A stretch of 64,000 bases of DNA from NCBI RefSeq assembly GCF_010634855.1, contig NZ_MWLQ01000026.1:144833-208832 (forward strand), given 5' to 3'. The notes below the pieces were generated by a model. The model was not told where the DNA came from. It ran no database searches and saw only the letters and a list, made by a program, of their open reading frames with translations. A program made the translations under genes and the position numbers. Source of the DNA: Microbacterium sp. B35-30. Its GTDB lineage: Bacteria > Actinomycetota > Actinomycetes > Actinomycetales > Microbacteriaceae. How positions within the stretch are numbered: position 1 is the stretch's first letter; each line of letters starts with the position of its first letter. This document shows positions 33,885-43,284 of the stretch, piece by piece.

Positions 33885-35570
33885 TCACGCGCGGGCGAAG
33901 AACTCCCTCTCATGCTCCATCGAGCGGGTGAACGCGGCGCTCATGCGCGCCCGCTCGTGCGGTCCGGCTTCTCGCGCCGCTGCGTCGGCGATCTCGGCCG
34001 CACGCGCGGTCGCGGCCGTGAAGCCGGGGTCGCCGTACATCGCGAGCCAGTCGTCGTAGGGGTGCCCGTCGTGGCGCCGGGCCGCCAGGCGGACGCCGAG
34101 GTCGGTGTACAGCCAGAAGCACGGCAGCAGCGCGGCGACGAGCTCCCCGTAGGACCGCGCCGAGGCGTGCAGATGGTTCGTGTAGGCCAGGGTCTGCGGA
34201 GCGGGTGCGTTCGATGCCGTCCCGAGATGCGACTCGTGCAGCCGTCGCTCCTCGACGATCGAGGACTCGGCCGCGCGCGCCCAGAACGCCTGCTCCTCTG
34301 AGTTCGGCGCGAGCGCGCTCGCCTTCGCCAGCACGCGGGAGTACTCGCCGAGGTAGAGCGCGTCCTGGGCGAGGTAGCGCAGGAACGTCTCGCGCGGCAG
34401 GCTGCCGTCGGCCAGCCCTCGGACGAAGTCGAGGGCGTCGACGTCGGCGCGCACGGCGGCGGCGGCCGCCCACACCTGCGCCGACCACGACGCGGCGGGG
34501 CGGGTCACCACGGCCCCTCCACCCGCCGTCCCCGCTGCCACTCCGCTCGCCGTCCCCGCTGCCACTCCACTCGCCGTCCCCGCTGCCACTCCACTCGCCG
34601 CTGGCGCGTCGAGCGGAGCCTCCGGCGGCGGGGGCCCAGGCGGGTCGAGCGGAGCCTCCGGCGGCGGGGGCCCAGGCGGGTCGAGCGGAGCCTCCGGCGG
34701 TGGGGGCCCAGCCGCGAACCGCTGTTCGTGGAAGTGGTCGATCGGGCCGTTGCCCTCACCCACCCCCAGAGCGTCGGCGTGCGCGAGCGCGCCGGTGAGC
34801 CACGTCTTCGCGCGCACCAGGGCATCGGGCCACGTCGCACCGCCCGCGCGGAGGGTCGCCATCGCAGACGAGAGCGAGCAGCCCGTGCCGTGGGTGTTCC
34901 GGGTCGCGACGCGTGTGCCGCCGACCTCGTGGACCGCACCGTCGGCCGCCACGACCGCGTCGGGGCAGTCCGCGCCGTCGAGATGCCCGCCCTTGAGCAG
35001 CACTGCCGTCCCCGTCTCGCTCGCGAGAGCCCGCGCGTCGGCGAGTGCCTGCACCCAGGCTGTCGCCCGTGGGCGGCGGACGAGCACGGCCAGCTCCGCG
35101 AGGTTCGGGGTGATGAGATCCACCTCGCGCGCGAGTGCGCGCAGCGCCTCCTCGGCGGCGGGGTCGAGCAGCCGGTCGCCGCTGGTCGCCACCATGACCG
35201 GGTCGAGCACGACGATCGGCGGGCGCACGCGGTCGAGCCACTCCCGCACGGCGCCGATGATCTCGGCGGACTGCAGCATCCCGATCTTCACTGCGTCGAT
35301 CTCGACGTCATCCGACACGGCGTCGAGCTGCGCGACGAGGAACGCCGTCGGCGGCACATGCACCTCGCGCACGCCGCGTGTGTTCTGGGCGACGAGGGCG
35401 GTCACCACCGCCATGCCGTAGCCGCCCAGCGCGGCGATGGACTTGAGGTCGGCGTGGATGCCCGCGCCGCCCGTGGGGTCGGTGCCGGCGATGCTCAGCA
35501 CGCGCGGGATCGCGTGCCCGCGATGCGGCGCCTCCTCGACGGCGGGTTGCGCGACGAGCGCGCCGCTCAC
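33885..35570 (-). CDS. thiD: ThiD-TenA fusion: HMP/HMP-P kinase joined to thiaminase II-like protein
   Basis: The 561-residue fusion opens with ThiD (PRVLSIAGTDPTGGAGIHADLKSIAALGGYGMAVVTAL, LDPVMVATSGDRLL, ITPNLAELAVL, TRNTHGTGCSLSSAMA). After a repetitive linker (GPPPPEAPLD and ASGVAAGT, three copies each) comes a TenA domain (YLAQDALYLGEYSRVLAKA, FWLYTDLG, YDDWLAMYGDPGF). ThiD phosphorylates HMP twice; TenA hydrolyses aminopyrimidine for salvage. GTG at 35570 overlaps the thiE stop and has GGAGGTG upstream. Last gene of the TPP-controlled operon. The TenA lobe ends normally (HEREFFARA). Confidence 0.92.
   Translation of the reverse strand: MSGALVAQPAVEEAPHRGHAIPRVLSIAGTDPTGGAGIHADLKSIAALGGYGMAVVTALVAQNTRGVREVHVPPTAFLVAQLDAVSDDVEIDAVKIGMLQSAEIIGAVREWLDRVRPPIVVLDPVMVATSGDRLLDPAAEEALRALAREVDLITPNLAELAVLVRRPRATAWVQALADARALASETGTAVLLKGGHLDGADCPDAVVAADGAVHEVGGTRVATRNTHGTGCSLSSAMATLRAGGATWPDALVRAKTWLTGALAHADALGVGEGNGPIDHFHEQRFAAGPPPPEAPLDPPGPPPPEAPLDPPGPPPPEAPLDAPAASGVAAGTASGVAAGTASGVAAGTAGGGAVVTRPAASWSAQVWAAAAAVRADVDALDFVRGLADGSLPRETFLRYLAQDALYLGEYSRVLAKASALAPNSEEQAFWARAAESSIVEERRLHESHLGTASNAPAPQTLAYTNHLHASARSYGELVAALLPCFWLYTDLGVRLAARRHDGHPYDDWLAMYGDPGFTAATARAAEIADAAAREAGPHERARMSAAFTRSMEHEREFFARA
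34524..34595 (-). repeat. Three 24-base tandem repeats in the ThiD-TenA linker
   Basis: Units at 34524-34547, 34548-34571 and 34572-34595 are nearly identical and encode ASGVAAGT three times. The frame is kept because the unit is a multiple of three. Confidence 0.9.
34608..34715 (-). repeat. Three 36-base tandem repeats in the ThiD-TenA linker
   Basis: Units at 34608-34643, 34644-34679 and 34680-34715 encode GPPPPEAPLD-type repeats. The first two are identical; the third diverges at its end. Together with the adjacent 24-base array this is a coding minisatellite that sets linker length. Confidence 0.9.
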
Positions 35571-36247
35571 CGCGCCACCTCCTGGGCCTCGAGCGTGAGC
35601 GCGTCGGCGGCGCTGCGGAGGGCGCGCGACGCCGCAGCGGGATCGTCGGCTCCGCAGATCGCCGAGACCACCGCGACACCGGCTGCGCCGGCTTCCCGCA
35701 GCGGTGCGACGTCGCTCAGGCGCACTCCGCCGATCGCGACGCAGGGCACCCTCGTGCTCGTCGCGAACGCTGCGAAGCCGTCGATGCCGAGCGCCGGCGG
35801 GTGGTCGGGTTTGGTGGAGGTCGGCCGGATCACGCCGACTCCGAGGTAGTCGACGGTGCCGGAGAGCAGAGCGGATGCTGCAGCCCGGTGCTCCGGCGAG
35901 TTCGCCGTCCACCCGATGACGGCGTCCGCGCCGAGCAGGCGTCGCGCCGTCTCAGGCGGCAGGTCGGCCTGGCCGAGGTGGACGCCGTCGACGCGTGCTC
36001 CCGCATCGCGGGCGGCGACCGCGACGTCGACGCGGTCGTTGATCAGGAGCAGGCAGCGGCGGTCGACGACATCCGCCATCCGCACCGCCTGCCGCAGCAG
36101 TTCGCGCGCGCTGACGGACTTGGCGCGCAGCTGAACGACGTCGACTCCTGCGCCGACCGCGGCGTCGACGACGTCGAGCAGCCGGTCGAACGGCACGCGG
36201 TCGTCGGTCACGAGATGCACCGCGAGGCGCCCGGCGGTGCGGATCAT
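35567..36247 (-). CDS. thiE: Thiamine-phosphate synthase
   Basis: The 226-residue TIM-barrel enzyme has [91 protein letters not shown] and CVAIGGV. It joins HMP-pyrophosphate and hydroxyethylthiazole phosphate. ATG at 36247 overlaps the thiM stop (ATGA); the stop overlaps the thiD start. Second gene of the thiamin salvage operon. Confidence 0.94.
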   Translation of the reverse strand: MIRTAGRLAVHLVTDDRVPFDRLLDVVDAAVGAGVDVVQLRAKSVSARELLRQAVRMADVVDRRCLLLINDRVDVAVAARDAGARVDGVHLGQADLPPETARRLLGADAVIGWTANSPEHRAAASALLSGTVDYLGVGVIRPTSTKPDHPPALGIDGFAAFATSTRVPCVAIGGVRLSDVAPLREAGAAGVAVVSAICGADDPAAASRALRSAADALTLEAQEVAR

Positions 36248-37062
36248 CGAGCCGCGAGCGCGCCCGCGACGCGCGCATCGAGTTCGGCGGGCGCCGCTGC
36301 CACGGCGTCGAGCGCATCCAGGAAGGCCACGGCGAACGATCCCGGCCCCTCCGACCGCGCCGCGGCCCGCTCCGAGGCGACCGCGTAGAGGGCGGATGCC
36401 GATACCGCAGCCTCCAGCGGGGCGCACACACCGAGCAGCGCGGCCATCACCGCGCCGAGCGAGCAGCCGCCGCCGGTGACGCGGGTGAGGAGCGCGTGGC
36501 CGCCGTGGATCCGCACGATCCGCTCGCCGTCGGTCACGAGATCGACCGGGCCCGACACGGCGACCACGCCGCCGGACCGCAGCGCGAGCGATCGCGCGGC
36601 GCCGGCTGCGGCATCCGTGCCGTCCGTGGCATCGACGCCGCGACCACCGGCGCCCTCACCGGCCAGCGCAAGGATCTCGGAGGCGTTGCCGCGGATGATC
36701 GCCGGACGGTGCTCGAGCAATTCGGCCGCGAGAGCCGTGCGCACCGGGAGCACACCGACCGCGACGGGGTCGAGCACCCACCGCGACGTGTGACGAACGG
36801 CCTCGCGGGCGGCATCGCGCTGCTCGGCGGTCGGGGTGCCGAGGTTGACCAGCACACCGTCGGCGACGCCTGCGAACAGTCCCGCCTCACCCGGGATGTC
36901 GCACATCGCCGGCGCCGCGCCGACGGCGAGGAGGGCGTTGGCGGTGAAGTTCGTCACCACCGCGTTGGTGATGCATTGCACCAAGGGCGAGGCCTCGCGC
37001 AGCGCCGTCAGCCCGGCGGCGGGGGAGAGGGTGGACAGGTGGTCTTCGGCGCGCGCGTTCAT
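36244..37062 (-). CDS. thiM: Hydroxyethylthiazole kinase
   Basis: The 272-residue ribokinase-like enzyme shows [49 protein letters not shown] and the catalytic [15 protein letters not shown] (GGGCS with Cys). It phosphorylates 4-methyl-5-hydroxyethylthiazole for salvage. It is the first gene after the TPP riboswitch, whose tail contains its ribosome site (AAGGGA, seven bases from ATG). No thiC or thiG is seen, so salvage rather than full synthesis is encoded at this locus. Confidence 0.94.
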   Translation of the reverse strand: MNARAEDHLSTLSPAAGLTALREASPLVQCITNAVVTNFTANALLAVGAAPAMCDIPGEAGLFAGVADGVLVNLGTPTAEQRDAAREAVRHTSRWVLDPVAVGVLPVRTALAAELLEHRPAIIRGNASEILALAGEGAGGRGVDATDGTDAAAGAARSLALRSGGVVAVSGPVDLVTDGERIVRIHGGHALLTRVTGGGCSLGAVMAALLGVCAPLEAAVSASALYAVASERAAARSEGPGSFAVAFLDALDAVAAAPAELDARVAGALAAR

Positions 37063-37067
37063 CGCGA

Positions 37068-37148
37068 CATCCCTTCGCTCGCATGATCGAGATCAGGTTC
37101 GACGGGTGTCTTCTCAGCCCGCCGCGCGGGCACCCCGTGTCACTGCCG
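37068..37148 (-). promoter_or_regulatory. TPP riboswitch (THI element)
   Basis: Read on the minus strand, the leader shows ACGGGGTGCCC, a variable stem, GGGCTGAGA, then ACCCGT, CCTGAT, ATCATGC and GCGAAGGGA, the conserved THI-box order that binds thiamine pyrophosphate. The last block contains the Shine-Dalgarno of thiM, so ligand binding would hide it and shut down translation of the operon. Confidence 0.95.
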
Positions 37149-37199
37149 AGCAATCTAGCAGGCGGCGCGAGCGGCCACCGCGATGTCGGCACCACGCCG

Positions 37200-37205
37200 T
37201 AGGCT
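37200..37205 (+). promoter_or_regulatory. -10 hexamer TAGGCT, leaderless start of dnaX
   Basis: TAGGCT is followed by six bases (GGGGGA) and the GTG of dnaX at 37212. The G-run could also serve as a ribosome site but is too close to the start. Confidence 0.45.
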
Positions 37206-37211
37206 GGGGGA

Positions 37212-39575
37212 GTGACCACCGCCCTCTATCGCCGTTACCGACCCGAGTCGTTCGGCGAGATGATCGGGCAGTCGCAGGTCACCGAACCGCTCATGACGGC
37301 GCTGCGCAGCGACCGGGTCGGGCACGCGTACCTCTTCTCGGGCCCTCGAGGCTGCGGAAAGACCACGTCGGCGCGCATTCTGGCGCGCTGCCTGAACTGC
37401 GCCCAGGGACCGACCGACACGCCCTGCGGCGAGTGCGACAGCTGCGTCGAGCTCGGCCGCGGCGGCGGTGGCTCGCTCGACGTCGTCGAGATCGACGCCG
37501 CGAGCCACAACGGCGTCGACGACGCCCGCGACCTGCGCGAGCGGGCCGTGTTCGCCCCGGCCCGCGACCGGTTCAAGATCTTCATCCTCGACGAGGCGCA
37601 CATGGTCACGCCGCAGGGCTTCAACGCCCTGCTCAAGCTCGTCGAAGAGCCGCCCGACCACGTCAAGTTCATCTTCGCGACGACCGAGCCCGAGAAGGTC
37701 ATCGGCACGATCCGCTCGCGTACCCACCACTATCCGTTCCGCCTGGTGCCGCCGGCGGCCATGCTCGAGTACGTCGAGCAGCTGTGCGGGCAGGAGGGCG
37801 TCGACGTCGAGCGGGGCGTGCTGCCGCTCGTCGTGCGCGCCGGCGGCGGCTCCCCGCGAGACACGCTGTCGCTGCTCGACCAGTTGATCGCCGGCTCCGA
37901 GGACGCGAAGGTCACGTATGCGCGCGCCGTCGCGCTGCTCGGCTACACGCACGCCGAGCTGCTCGACGAGGTGGTCGACGCCTTCGCCGGCTCCGACGCC
38001 GCGGCGGCGTTCGCGGCGGTCGACCGCGTCGTGCAGACCGGTCAGGACCCGCGCCGCTTCGTCGACGATCTGCTCGAGCGCCTGCGCGACCTCATCGTCG
38101 TGTCGGCGACCGGTCAGGGCGCTGCCGCGGTGCTGCGTGGCGTGTCCGCCGAGGACCTCGCGCGCATGCAGCGTCAGGCCGACGCGTTCGGCACGTCGCG
38201 TCTCTCGCACATCGCCGACCTCGTCATCGCCACGCTCGATGACATGACCGGCGCGACCTCGCCCCGGCTCCAGCTCGAGCTCATGGTCGCGCGCGTGCTC
38301 GCGCGCGGAGCGGGCAGTGCGCCTGCGGCGGTGCCCGCGGCTGCGCCCACCGCTACCGCGACGCCCGCCGCCGTGAGTGCGCCGGCCGCCGCGCCCGCGC
38401 CCGCTCCCGCTGCCACGCCGACCACCGCTCCAGCGCCCACCACCGCGCCTGCGCCGACCACCGCGACACAGTCCGCGGCGCCGACCACCGCGCCCGCCGA
38501 GCCGGCGCCGGCCGGACCGGTCACGCTCGAGCGGCTGCAAGCGGCCTGGCCGCAGGTGCTCGGCCACCTCGAGAACGTCAGCCGCTCGTCGTGGATGCTC
38601 GCGTCGGGTGCGCGCACCGCAGCGCTCGACGATGACGTGCTGACGCTGGCGTTCGCCAGCCAGAGCGACGTCGCCAAGTTCAAGCAGCTCGCCGCTGGCA
38701 AGGGCCCCAGCGAAGACCTTCGCCAGGCGATTCTGGCTGTGCTCGGCATCCGTGTGAAGTACATCGCCCGTCATGATGCCGGCGGTGGGCCGGGCGGTCC
38801 CGCTGCGGGCAGCTCGGGTGACTCGGCGGGTCCCGCGGGCGGTCGCGCCGCGGCGGTTCCCGGGCGCCAGGAGCAGCGTGAATCGTCCGCAACGGAAGCG
38901 CTCGCGTCGCGGCGCGCGGCCTCCACCGCGCCGACCCCGTCGCCGCAGGCATCCGTGTCGCCGCAGGCATCCGTGTCGCCGCAGGCATCTGTCTCGCCGC
39001 AGGCATCCGCTTCGCCGCCGGCGCAGGCGCAGGCGCCCGCGTCGGCGTCCCGCGCCGCAGCACCCGGCGGCTCGACGGCCGGCCGGCCGGCGTCGGCGCG
39101 CGCGTCTCGCCCGTCGGCACACGCCGCGCCGTCCGCCGCCTCTGCTGCGGCCGCACCGGTCACCGATTGGGCCGTCGCCGCGATCCCCTCCGACGACGAC
39201 GCTCCACCGCCCGACCCGGGCCCGGCGGCGATGCCTGTCGAGACGCCCGGCCAGTTCGCGGTCGACGACGAGCCCGAAGATGCAGCGGCCACGGCGACGC
39301 GCGTGGCGACATTGGCGCCGCCCCGCGAGGGCGACGTGCTTCCGCGCACCGAGGTCGTCCCCTCCGTCGAGCGCGACGACGACGAGACCGAAGACGACCA
39401 GCCGGATGTCGTCGCCGACGTCCCGGTGCCGCCGACGGTCGCACCGCCCCTGACTCCGGCGGTCACGACGCGCAATGGCGGCGTGCAGCGCTACGGCGAG
39501 GCGGTGGTGCGCCAGGTGCTCGGAGCCACGTTCCTGCGCGAGGAGCCCTACGAGCCGCCGACGAGGTTCAGCTAG
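37212..39575 (+). CDS. dnaX: DNA polymerase III subunits gamma/tau
   Basis: The 787-residue clamp-loader ATPase begins ALYRRYRPESFGEMIGQ and has Walker A (GPRGCGKTTSAR), the Cys4 zinc site (CLNC..C..C..C in residues 60-80), Walker B (FILDEAHMV), and sensor/lid regions. From about residue 365 it becomes Ala/Pro/Thr-rich, with four 6-residue SPQASV-type repeats, then an acidic C-terminal tail (tau-like). No A-rich slippery heptamer for a gamma frameshift is visible. Upstream of recR, as in many actinobacteria. Confidence 0.95.
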   Translation: MTTALYRRYRPESFGEMIGQSQVTEPLMTALRSDRVGHAYLFSGPRGCGKTTSARILARCLNCAQGPTDTPCGECDSCVELGRGGGGSLDVVEIDAASHNGVDDARDLRERAVFAPARDRFKIFILDEAHMVTPQGFNALLKLVEEPPDHVKFIFATTEPEKVIGTIRSRTHHYPFRLVPPAAMLEYVEQLCGQEGVDVERGVLPLVVRAGGGSPRDTLSLLDQLIAGSEDAKVTYARAVALLGYTHAELLDEVVDAFAGSDAAAAFAAVDRVVQTGQDPRRFVDDLLERLRDLIVVSATGQGAAAVLRGVSAEDLARMQRQADAFGTSRLSHIADLVIATLDDMTGATSPRLQLELMVARVLARGAGSAPAAVPAAAPTATATPAAVSAPAAAPAPAPAATPTTAPAPTTAPAPTTATQSAAPTTAPAEPAPAGPVTLERLQAAWPQVLGHLENVSRSSWMLASGARTAALDDDVLTLAFASQSDVAKFKQLAAGKGPSEDLRQAILAVLGIRVKYIARHDAGGGPGGPAAGSSGDSAGPAGGRAAAVPGRQEQRESSATEALASRRAASTAPTPSPQASVSPQASVSPQASVSPQASASPPAQAQAPASASRAAAPGGSTAGRPASARASRPSAHAAPSAASAAAAPVTDWAVAAIPSDDDAPPPDPGPAAMPVETPGQFAVDDEPEDAAATATRVATLAPPREGDVLPRTEVVPSVERDDDETEDDQPDVVADVPVPPTVAPPLTPAVTTRNGGVQRYGEAVVRQVLGATFLREEPYEPPTRFS
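38940..39011 (+). repeat. Four 18-base tandem repeats within dnaX
   Basis: Units start at 38940, 38958, 38976 and 38994 and share TCGCCGCAGGCATC; each encodes SPQAS plus one residue. The unit length keeps the frame and lies in the disordered tau linker. Confidence 0.9.
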
Positions 39576-39578
39576 CCC

Positions 39579-40172
39579 ATGTACGACGGCATCGTCCAAG
39601 ACCTCATCGACGAATTCGGCCGCCTGCCCGGGATCGGTCCCAAGTCGGCGCAGCGCATCGCGTTCCACATCCTGCAGACGCCCAACTTCGACGTGTCGCA
39701 TCTCGCCGAGCTGCTCAGTGTGGTGCGCGAGCGCGTGCGCTTCTGCGAGGTGTGCGGCAACGTCTCCGAGCAGGAGCGGTGCTCGATCTGCCGCGACCCG
39801 CGCCGCAACCAGACGCTCGTCTGCGTCGTGGAAGATGCGAAGGACGTCGCCGCGATCGAGCGAACGCGGGAGTTCCGAGGGCTGTACCACGTCCTCGGCG
39901 GCGCCATCAGCCCGATCGCCGGCGTCGGCCCCGACGACCTGCGCATCACGCAGCTCATGCAGCGGCTCGCCGACGGCACGGTGCAGGAGGTCATCCTCGC
40001 GACGAACCCGAATCTCGAGGGTGAGGCGACGGCGACCTACTTGAGCCGGCTGCTGCGCACACTCGAGATCTCGGTCACGCGTCTGGCATCGGGCCTGCCG
40101 GTCGGCGGCGACCTCGAGTACGCCGACGAGGTCACGCTCGGCCGCGCGTTCGAAGGACGACGGTCGGTCTGA
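39579..40172 (+). CDS. recR: Recombination mediator RecR
   Basis: The 197-residue protein has the helix-hairpin-helix [20 protein letters not shown], a Cys4 zinc finger ([19 protein letters not shown]), and the TOPRIM domain ([42 protein letters not shown]). It loads RecA with RecF/RecO at gaps. The ATG is 3 bases after the dnaX stop, so the two are co-transcribed. Confidence 0.96.
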   Translation: MYDGIVQDLIDEFGRLPGIGPKSAQRIAFHILQTPNFDVSHLAELLSVVRERVRFCEVCGNVSEQERCSICRDPRRNQTLVCVVEDAKDVAAIERTREFRGLYHVLGGAISPIAGVGPDDLRITQLMQRLADGTVQEVILATNPNLEGEATATYLSRLLRTLEISVTRLASGLPVGGDLEYADEVTLGRAFEGRRSV

Positions 40173-40229
40173 CCCGGGAGGATGTCGGAACTCCGCCGTA
40201 GATTGGCGGTCGGCCGCCTCGCCCTCCAC

Positions 40230-40261
40230 CGCTCGGTCGCCCGAAGCTGGAATACCGAGCG
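40230..40261. repeat. 8-base inverted repeat in the DMT transporter leader
   Basis: CGCTCGGT (40230-40237) and ACCGAGCG (40254-40261) are perfectly complementary, 16 bases apart. It may be an operator or a weak hairpin between recR and the transporter gene. Confidence 0.45.
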
Positions 40262-40315
40262 TCGGGGCCGGGCGATCTGCGCACCGGCCTCCATCCCTTC
40301 ACGGAGAGGCACCAA

Positions 40316-41245
40316 ATGAACTCCTCGCAGCGCTTCGACACGCGTGCGTGGCTGCTGTTCGCCGCGATGGCGGTGCTGTGGGGCATCCCGTATCTGTTCA
40401 TCAGCATCGCCGTGGAGTCGTACTCGCCCGCCGCGGTGGTGGCGGGCCGCACGCTCCTCGGCGCGCTGCTGCTGCTGCCGTTCGCCATCCGGCAGAAGGC
40501 GCTGCGCCCCGCGTTCGCGAAGATCGGCTGGGTGCTGGTGTTCGGTGCCATCGAGATGGCCGGGCCCTTCCTCCTCCTCGGACATGCCGAGCAGACGCTG
40601 CCGTCCGGGCTGACCGGCCTCCTCGTGGCGACCGTCCCGCTGTTCGCCGCGATCATCGCGTTCGGCGGCGGCGACCGCTCGGTGCTGAGCCCCGCCCGCA
40701 GCATCGGGCTCTTCATCGGCTTCATCGGGGTGTTCGTGATCGTGGCGGGTCCGGGGCTCTCCATCGAGGGCGGCGCTGGGCTCATCGCGGTCGGCGAGGT
40801 GCTCCTGGTCGCCCTGCTCTACGCCATCGCACCGTTCGTCATCGCGACCAAGCTGCGTGATGTGCCGTCCCTCGGCTCGATCACCCTCGCCCTCCTCGCG
40901 GTCGGCATCTTCTACACGCCGATCGCGTTCCTCACCCAGCACCAGGTGCCGACGATCGAGGGCACCGTGTCGCTCATCGCGCTCGCGGTGCTGTGCACCG
41001 CTCTCGCGTTCATCACCTTCTTCGCGCTGATCGCACGCGTCGGTCCGGTGCGCGCGCCCCTGTTCACCTACGTCAACCCGGTCGTGGCGATCGTGCTCGG
41101 CACCCTCATCCTCGGCGAGCCGCTGACACTCGGCCTCCTGATCGGCTTCCCGCTGGTCGTCGCCGGGTGCTGGCTCGCCGCCACCGGCGGCGTCGTGCGA
41201 GCCCGCAAGCCCGTGGCCGACCTGCCGCCGATCGGGCCGAGGTGA
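40316..41245 (+). CDS. EamA/DMT-family transporter
   Basis: The 309-residue protein has ten predicted helices in two EamA repeats (first: AAMAVLWGIPYLFISIAVE...; second: LIAVGEVLLVALLYAIAPFVIATKL...), ending with the typical TYVNPVVAIVLGTLILGEPLT. Such proteins export metabolites or amino acids. The ribosome site GGAGAGG precedes ATG 40316. It sits between recR and lysC and is not part of the conserved neighbourhood. Substrate unknown. Confidence 0.85.
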   Translation: MNSSQRFDTRAWLLFAAMAVLWGIPYLFISIAVESYSPAAVVAGRTLLGALLLLPFAIRQKALRPAFAKIGWVLVFGAIEMAGPFLLLGHAEQTLPSGLTGLLVATVPLFAAIIAFGGGDRSVLSPARSIGLFIGFIGVFVIVAGPGLSIEGGAGLIAVGEVLLVALLYAIAPFVIATKLRDVPSLGSITLALLAVGIFYTPIAFLTQHQVPTIEGTVSLIALAVLCTALAFITFFALIARVGPVRAPLFTYVNPVVAIVLGTLILGEPLTLGLLIGFPLVVAGCWLAATGGVVRARKPVADLPPIGPR

Positions 41246-41288
41246 TCGTGCCGCCGCGACCCGCGACCCGCGGCATCCGTCATCGCGG

Positions 41289-41777
41289 TCAGCGGAGAAC
41301 TTCCACGAGCACGATCCACGACACCAGCAGTGCGGCGACGATCGCGACGATCGAGCCGACAGCGAACCACATGAGTCCGTCCGTCCGGCCCGCCGCCAGC
41401 AGCCCGCCGCCGATCAGGTAGGCGAGCGGAGCGAGGAACCCCACCGCCGACTTGCCCAGGCGAAGCCGGTTGGCGGGATGCCGGTTCTCGAAGATGCGCC
41501 GTGCCGCCTGCGCCTGGAACACCCCCGCCACGAGCGCGAGCAGGATCATCGCCACACCGTAGGGGAGGAGTCCGACCCCCGGGATCAGCCCGATCGCCGA
41601 GCCGATGAGCGCGAGCACGAGGCCGGAGATCCCCGCGGCGAGCCGCGCCGTGAGGGAGGCCTCCTTGATGATGTCGCCGATGTTGACACTGGCCGCCACG
41701 ATCACAAGACCCGCGAGGGCCGCCGTCGCACCGACCATGGCGACGTTGAACTCCGACCACGCCTCGATCTGCTCCAT
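41289..41777 (-). CDS. Small integral membrane protein of unknown function
   Basis: A 162-residue protein with four to five membrane helices (VAMVGATAALAGLVIVAASV, LAAGISGLVLALIGSAIGLI, GVAMILLALVAGVFQ, VGSIVAIVAALLVSWIVLV). I recognise no named family. The ATG lies exactly six bases after TAGCAT, suggesting a leaderless mRNA. Confidence 0.7.
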   Translation of the reverse strand: MEQIEAWSEFNVAMVGATAALAGLVIVAASVNIGDIIKEASLTARLAAGISGLVLALIGSAIGLIPGVGLLPYGVAMILLALVAGVFQAQAARRIFENRHPANRLRLGKSAVGFLAPLAYLIGGGLLAAGRTDGLMWFAVGSIVAIVAALLVSWIVLVEVLR

Positions 41778-41783
41778 GCTCGG

Positions 41784-41789
41784 ATGCTA
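41784..41789 (-). promoter_or_regulatory. -10 hexamer TAGCAT, leaderless start
   Basis: TAGCAT on the minus strand is followed by six bases (CCGAGC) and the ATG of the small membrane protein at 41777. Confidence 0.45.
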
Positions 41790-41916
41790 GCGGCGGCCCT
41801 CGGATCCGCGCCCGGCCGGATTCGGATCCGCGCCCCGCCGAGTCGCTGCGACGTCTGCGCTCCCGCGACAGGAGGCGCCCTCGCGACACATGGCCGGGCG
41901 TGCATGGGCGCGTCCG

Positions 41917-41922
41917 TAAGAT
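41917..41922 (+). promoter_or_regulatory. Putative -10 (TAAGAT) upstream of lysC
   Basis: TAAGAT is the best -10 match in the 220 bases before lysC and would give a leader of about 70 bases. No convincing -35 is seen. Confidence 0.4.
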
Positions 41923-41997
41923 GGATGCCTGGGTGAAGTTCCTCAGCTCGAGTGCGGCATCCGTTCTCGCCTTTGACATAGACGCGTGGAGTTCGAT

Positions 41998-43284
41998 GTG
42001 GCGCTGATCGTCCAGAAGTACGGCGGATCGTCGGTCGCCGATGCCGAGAGCATCAAGCGCGTCGCCAAGCGCATCGTCGACACGCGCCGCGCCGGCCACG
42101 ACGTCGTCGTCGCCGTCAGTGCGATGGGCGACACCACGGATGAGCTGCTCGACCTCGCCGGGCAGGTCGCCCCGATCCCGGCCCCGCGAGAACTCGACAT
42201 GCTGCTCTCGAGCGGAGAGCGCATCTCGATGGCGCTGCTGGCGATGGCCATCCACTCGATGGGCTTCGAGGCGCGCTCGTTCACCGGCAGCCAGGCCGGC
42301 ATGATCACGACCGCCGACCACGGCTCCGCGCGCATCGTCGACGTCACGCCGATCCGCCTGCGCGAGGCCCTCGACGAGGGCGCGATCGTCATCGTCGCCG
42401 GCTTCCAGGGGTTCAACCGCGACACCCGCGACATCACGACGCTCGGACGCGGCGGCTCCGACACCACCGCTGTCGCCCTCGCCGCGGCCCTCGAGGCCGA
42501 TGTCTGCGAGATCTACAGCGACGTCGACGGCATCTTCACCGCCGACCCCCGCGTCGTGCCGAGGGCCAAGAAGCTGAACGTCGTGTCGGCGGAGGAGATG
42601 CTCGAGCTGGCCGCCAACGGCGCGAAGGTCCTGTACATCCGCGCCGTCGAGTACGCGCGCCGCCACCGTGTGCTGATCCACGCCCGCTCCACGTTCAGCT
42701 CGAGCGTGGGGACCTATGTGCTCGGCCCGGGGATGAGCGTTCCCCAGGGCGAAAAGGGAGAAGAGATGGAAGAGCCGATCGTCGCCGGGGTCGCCACCGA
42801 CCTCGGCCAGGCCAAGATCACCGTCATCGGCGTGCCCGATGTGCCGGGCAAGGCAGCGGAGATCTTCAAGGTCATCGCCAAGTCCGGCGCCAACGTCGAC
42901 ATGATCGTCCAGAACGTGTCGGCCGCGGCCACCGGCCGCACCGACATCTCGTTCACCCTCCCCAAGACCGACGCGGCGACGGCGCTCAAGGCGCTCGCCG
43001 GCGACCAGTCCGACATCGGGTTCGAGAATCTCGTCCACGACGACCAGATCGGCAAGCTCTCGGTCGTCGGCGCCGGCATGCGCACGCACTCGGGTGTCTC
43101 GGCCACGCTGTTCGAGGCGCTGAGCGTCGCGGGCATCAACATCGAGATGATCTCGACCTCCGAGATCCGCATCTCGGTCGTGGTCCGCGGCGACGACCTC
43201 GCCGAGGCGGCGCGCGTCGTCCACACCGCGTACGGCCTGGACGGCGACATCGAGGCGACCGTTTACGCCGGCTCCGGTCGCTGA
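41998..43284 (+). CDS. lysC: Aspartate kinase
   Basis: The 428-residue kinase begins [23 protein letters not shown], has the catalytic domain ([51 protein letters not shown]) and two C-terminal ACT domains (about residues 265-425) for feedback control by lysine/threonine. It makes aspartyl phosphate, the first step to lysine, threonine, methionine and the cell wall. GTG at 41998 is preferred over 41986 because GGAG lies six bases upstream. An internal start for the regulatory half is present at 42766. asd, normally next, is displaced by two genes. Confidence 0.95.
   Translation: MALIVQKYGGSSVADAESIKRVAKRIVDTRRAGHDVVVAVSAMGDTTDELLDLAGQVAPIPAPRELDMLLSSGERISMALLAMAIHSMGFEARSFTGSQAGMITTADHGSARIVDVTPIRLREALDEGAIVIVAGFQGFNRDTRDITTLGRGGSDTTAVALAAALEADVCEIYSDVDGIFTADPRVVPRAKKLNVVSAEEMLELAANGAKVLYIRAVEYARRHRVLIHARSTFSSSVGTYVLGPGMSVPQGEKGEEMEEPIVAGVATDLGQAKITVIGVPDVPGKAAEIFKVIAKSGANVDMIVQNVSAAATGRTDISFTLPKTDAATALKALAGDQSDIGFENLVHDDQIGKLSVVGAGMRTHSGVSATLFEALSVAGINIEMISTSEIRISVVVRGDDLAEAARVVHTAYGLDGDIEATVYAGSGR
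42766..43284 (+). other. Internal in-frame start for the aspartate kinase beta subunit
   Basis: Inside lysC, the A/G-rich stretch GAAAAGGGAGAAGAGATGG provides a strong ribosome site (AAGGGAG) five bases before an in-frame ATG. Translation from it would give a 172-residue protein with both ACT domains, like the LysC beta subunit of Corynebacterium and Bacillus. Confidence 0.7.

Noticed and set aside
37212..39575. Programmed frameshift for a short gamma form in dnaX
   Set aside because: No A6-G or similar slippery heptamer is present in this GC-rich gene.
37155..40229. Open frame of over 1000 codons on the minus strand opposite dnaX and recR
   Set aside because: It is a GC-rich antisense shadow: Arg/Gly/His-rich, no recognisable domain, and fully covered by two clear genes on the other strand. 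The same applies to the long antisense frames opposite GH65, pta, ackA, asd, acs and the PBP.
41921..42007. 28-codon ORF ending inside the lysC start, a possible leader peptide
   Set aside because: Its ATG overlaps the likely -10 (TAAGAT), so it would not be on the mRNA. It has only one Lys codon, no ribosome site and no attenuator hairpins.
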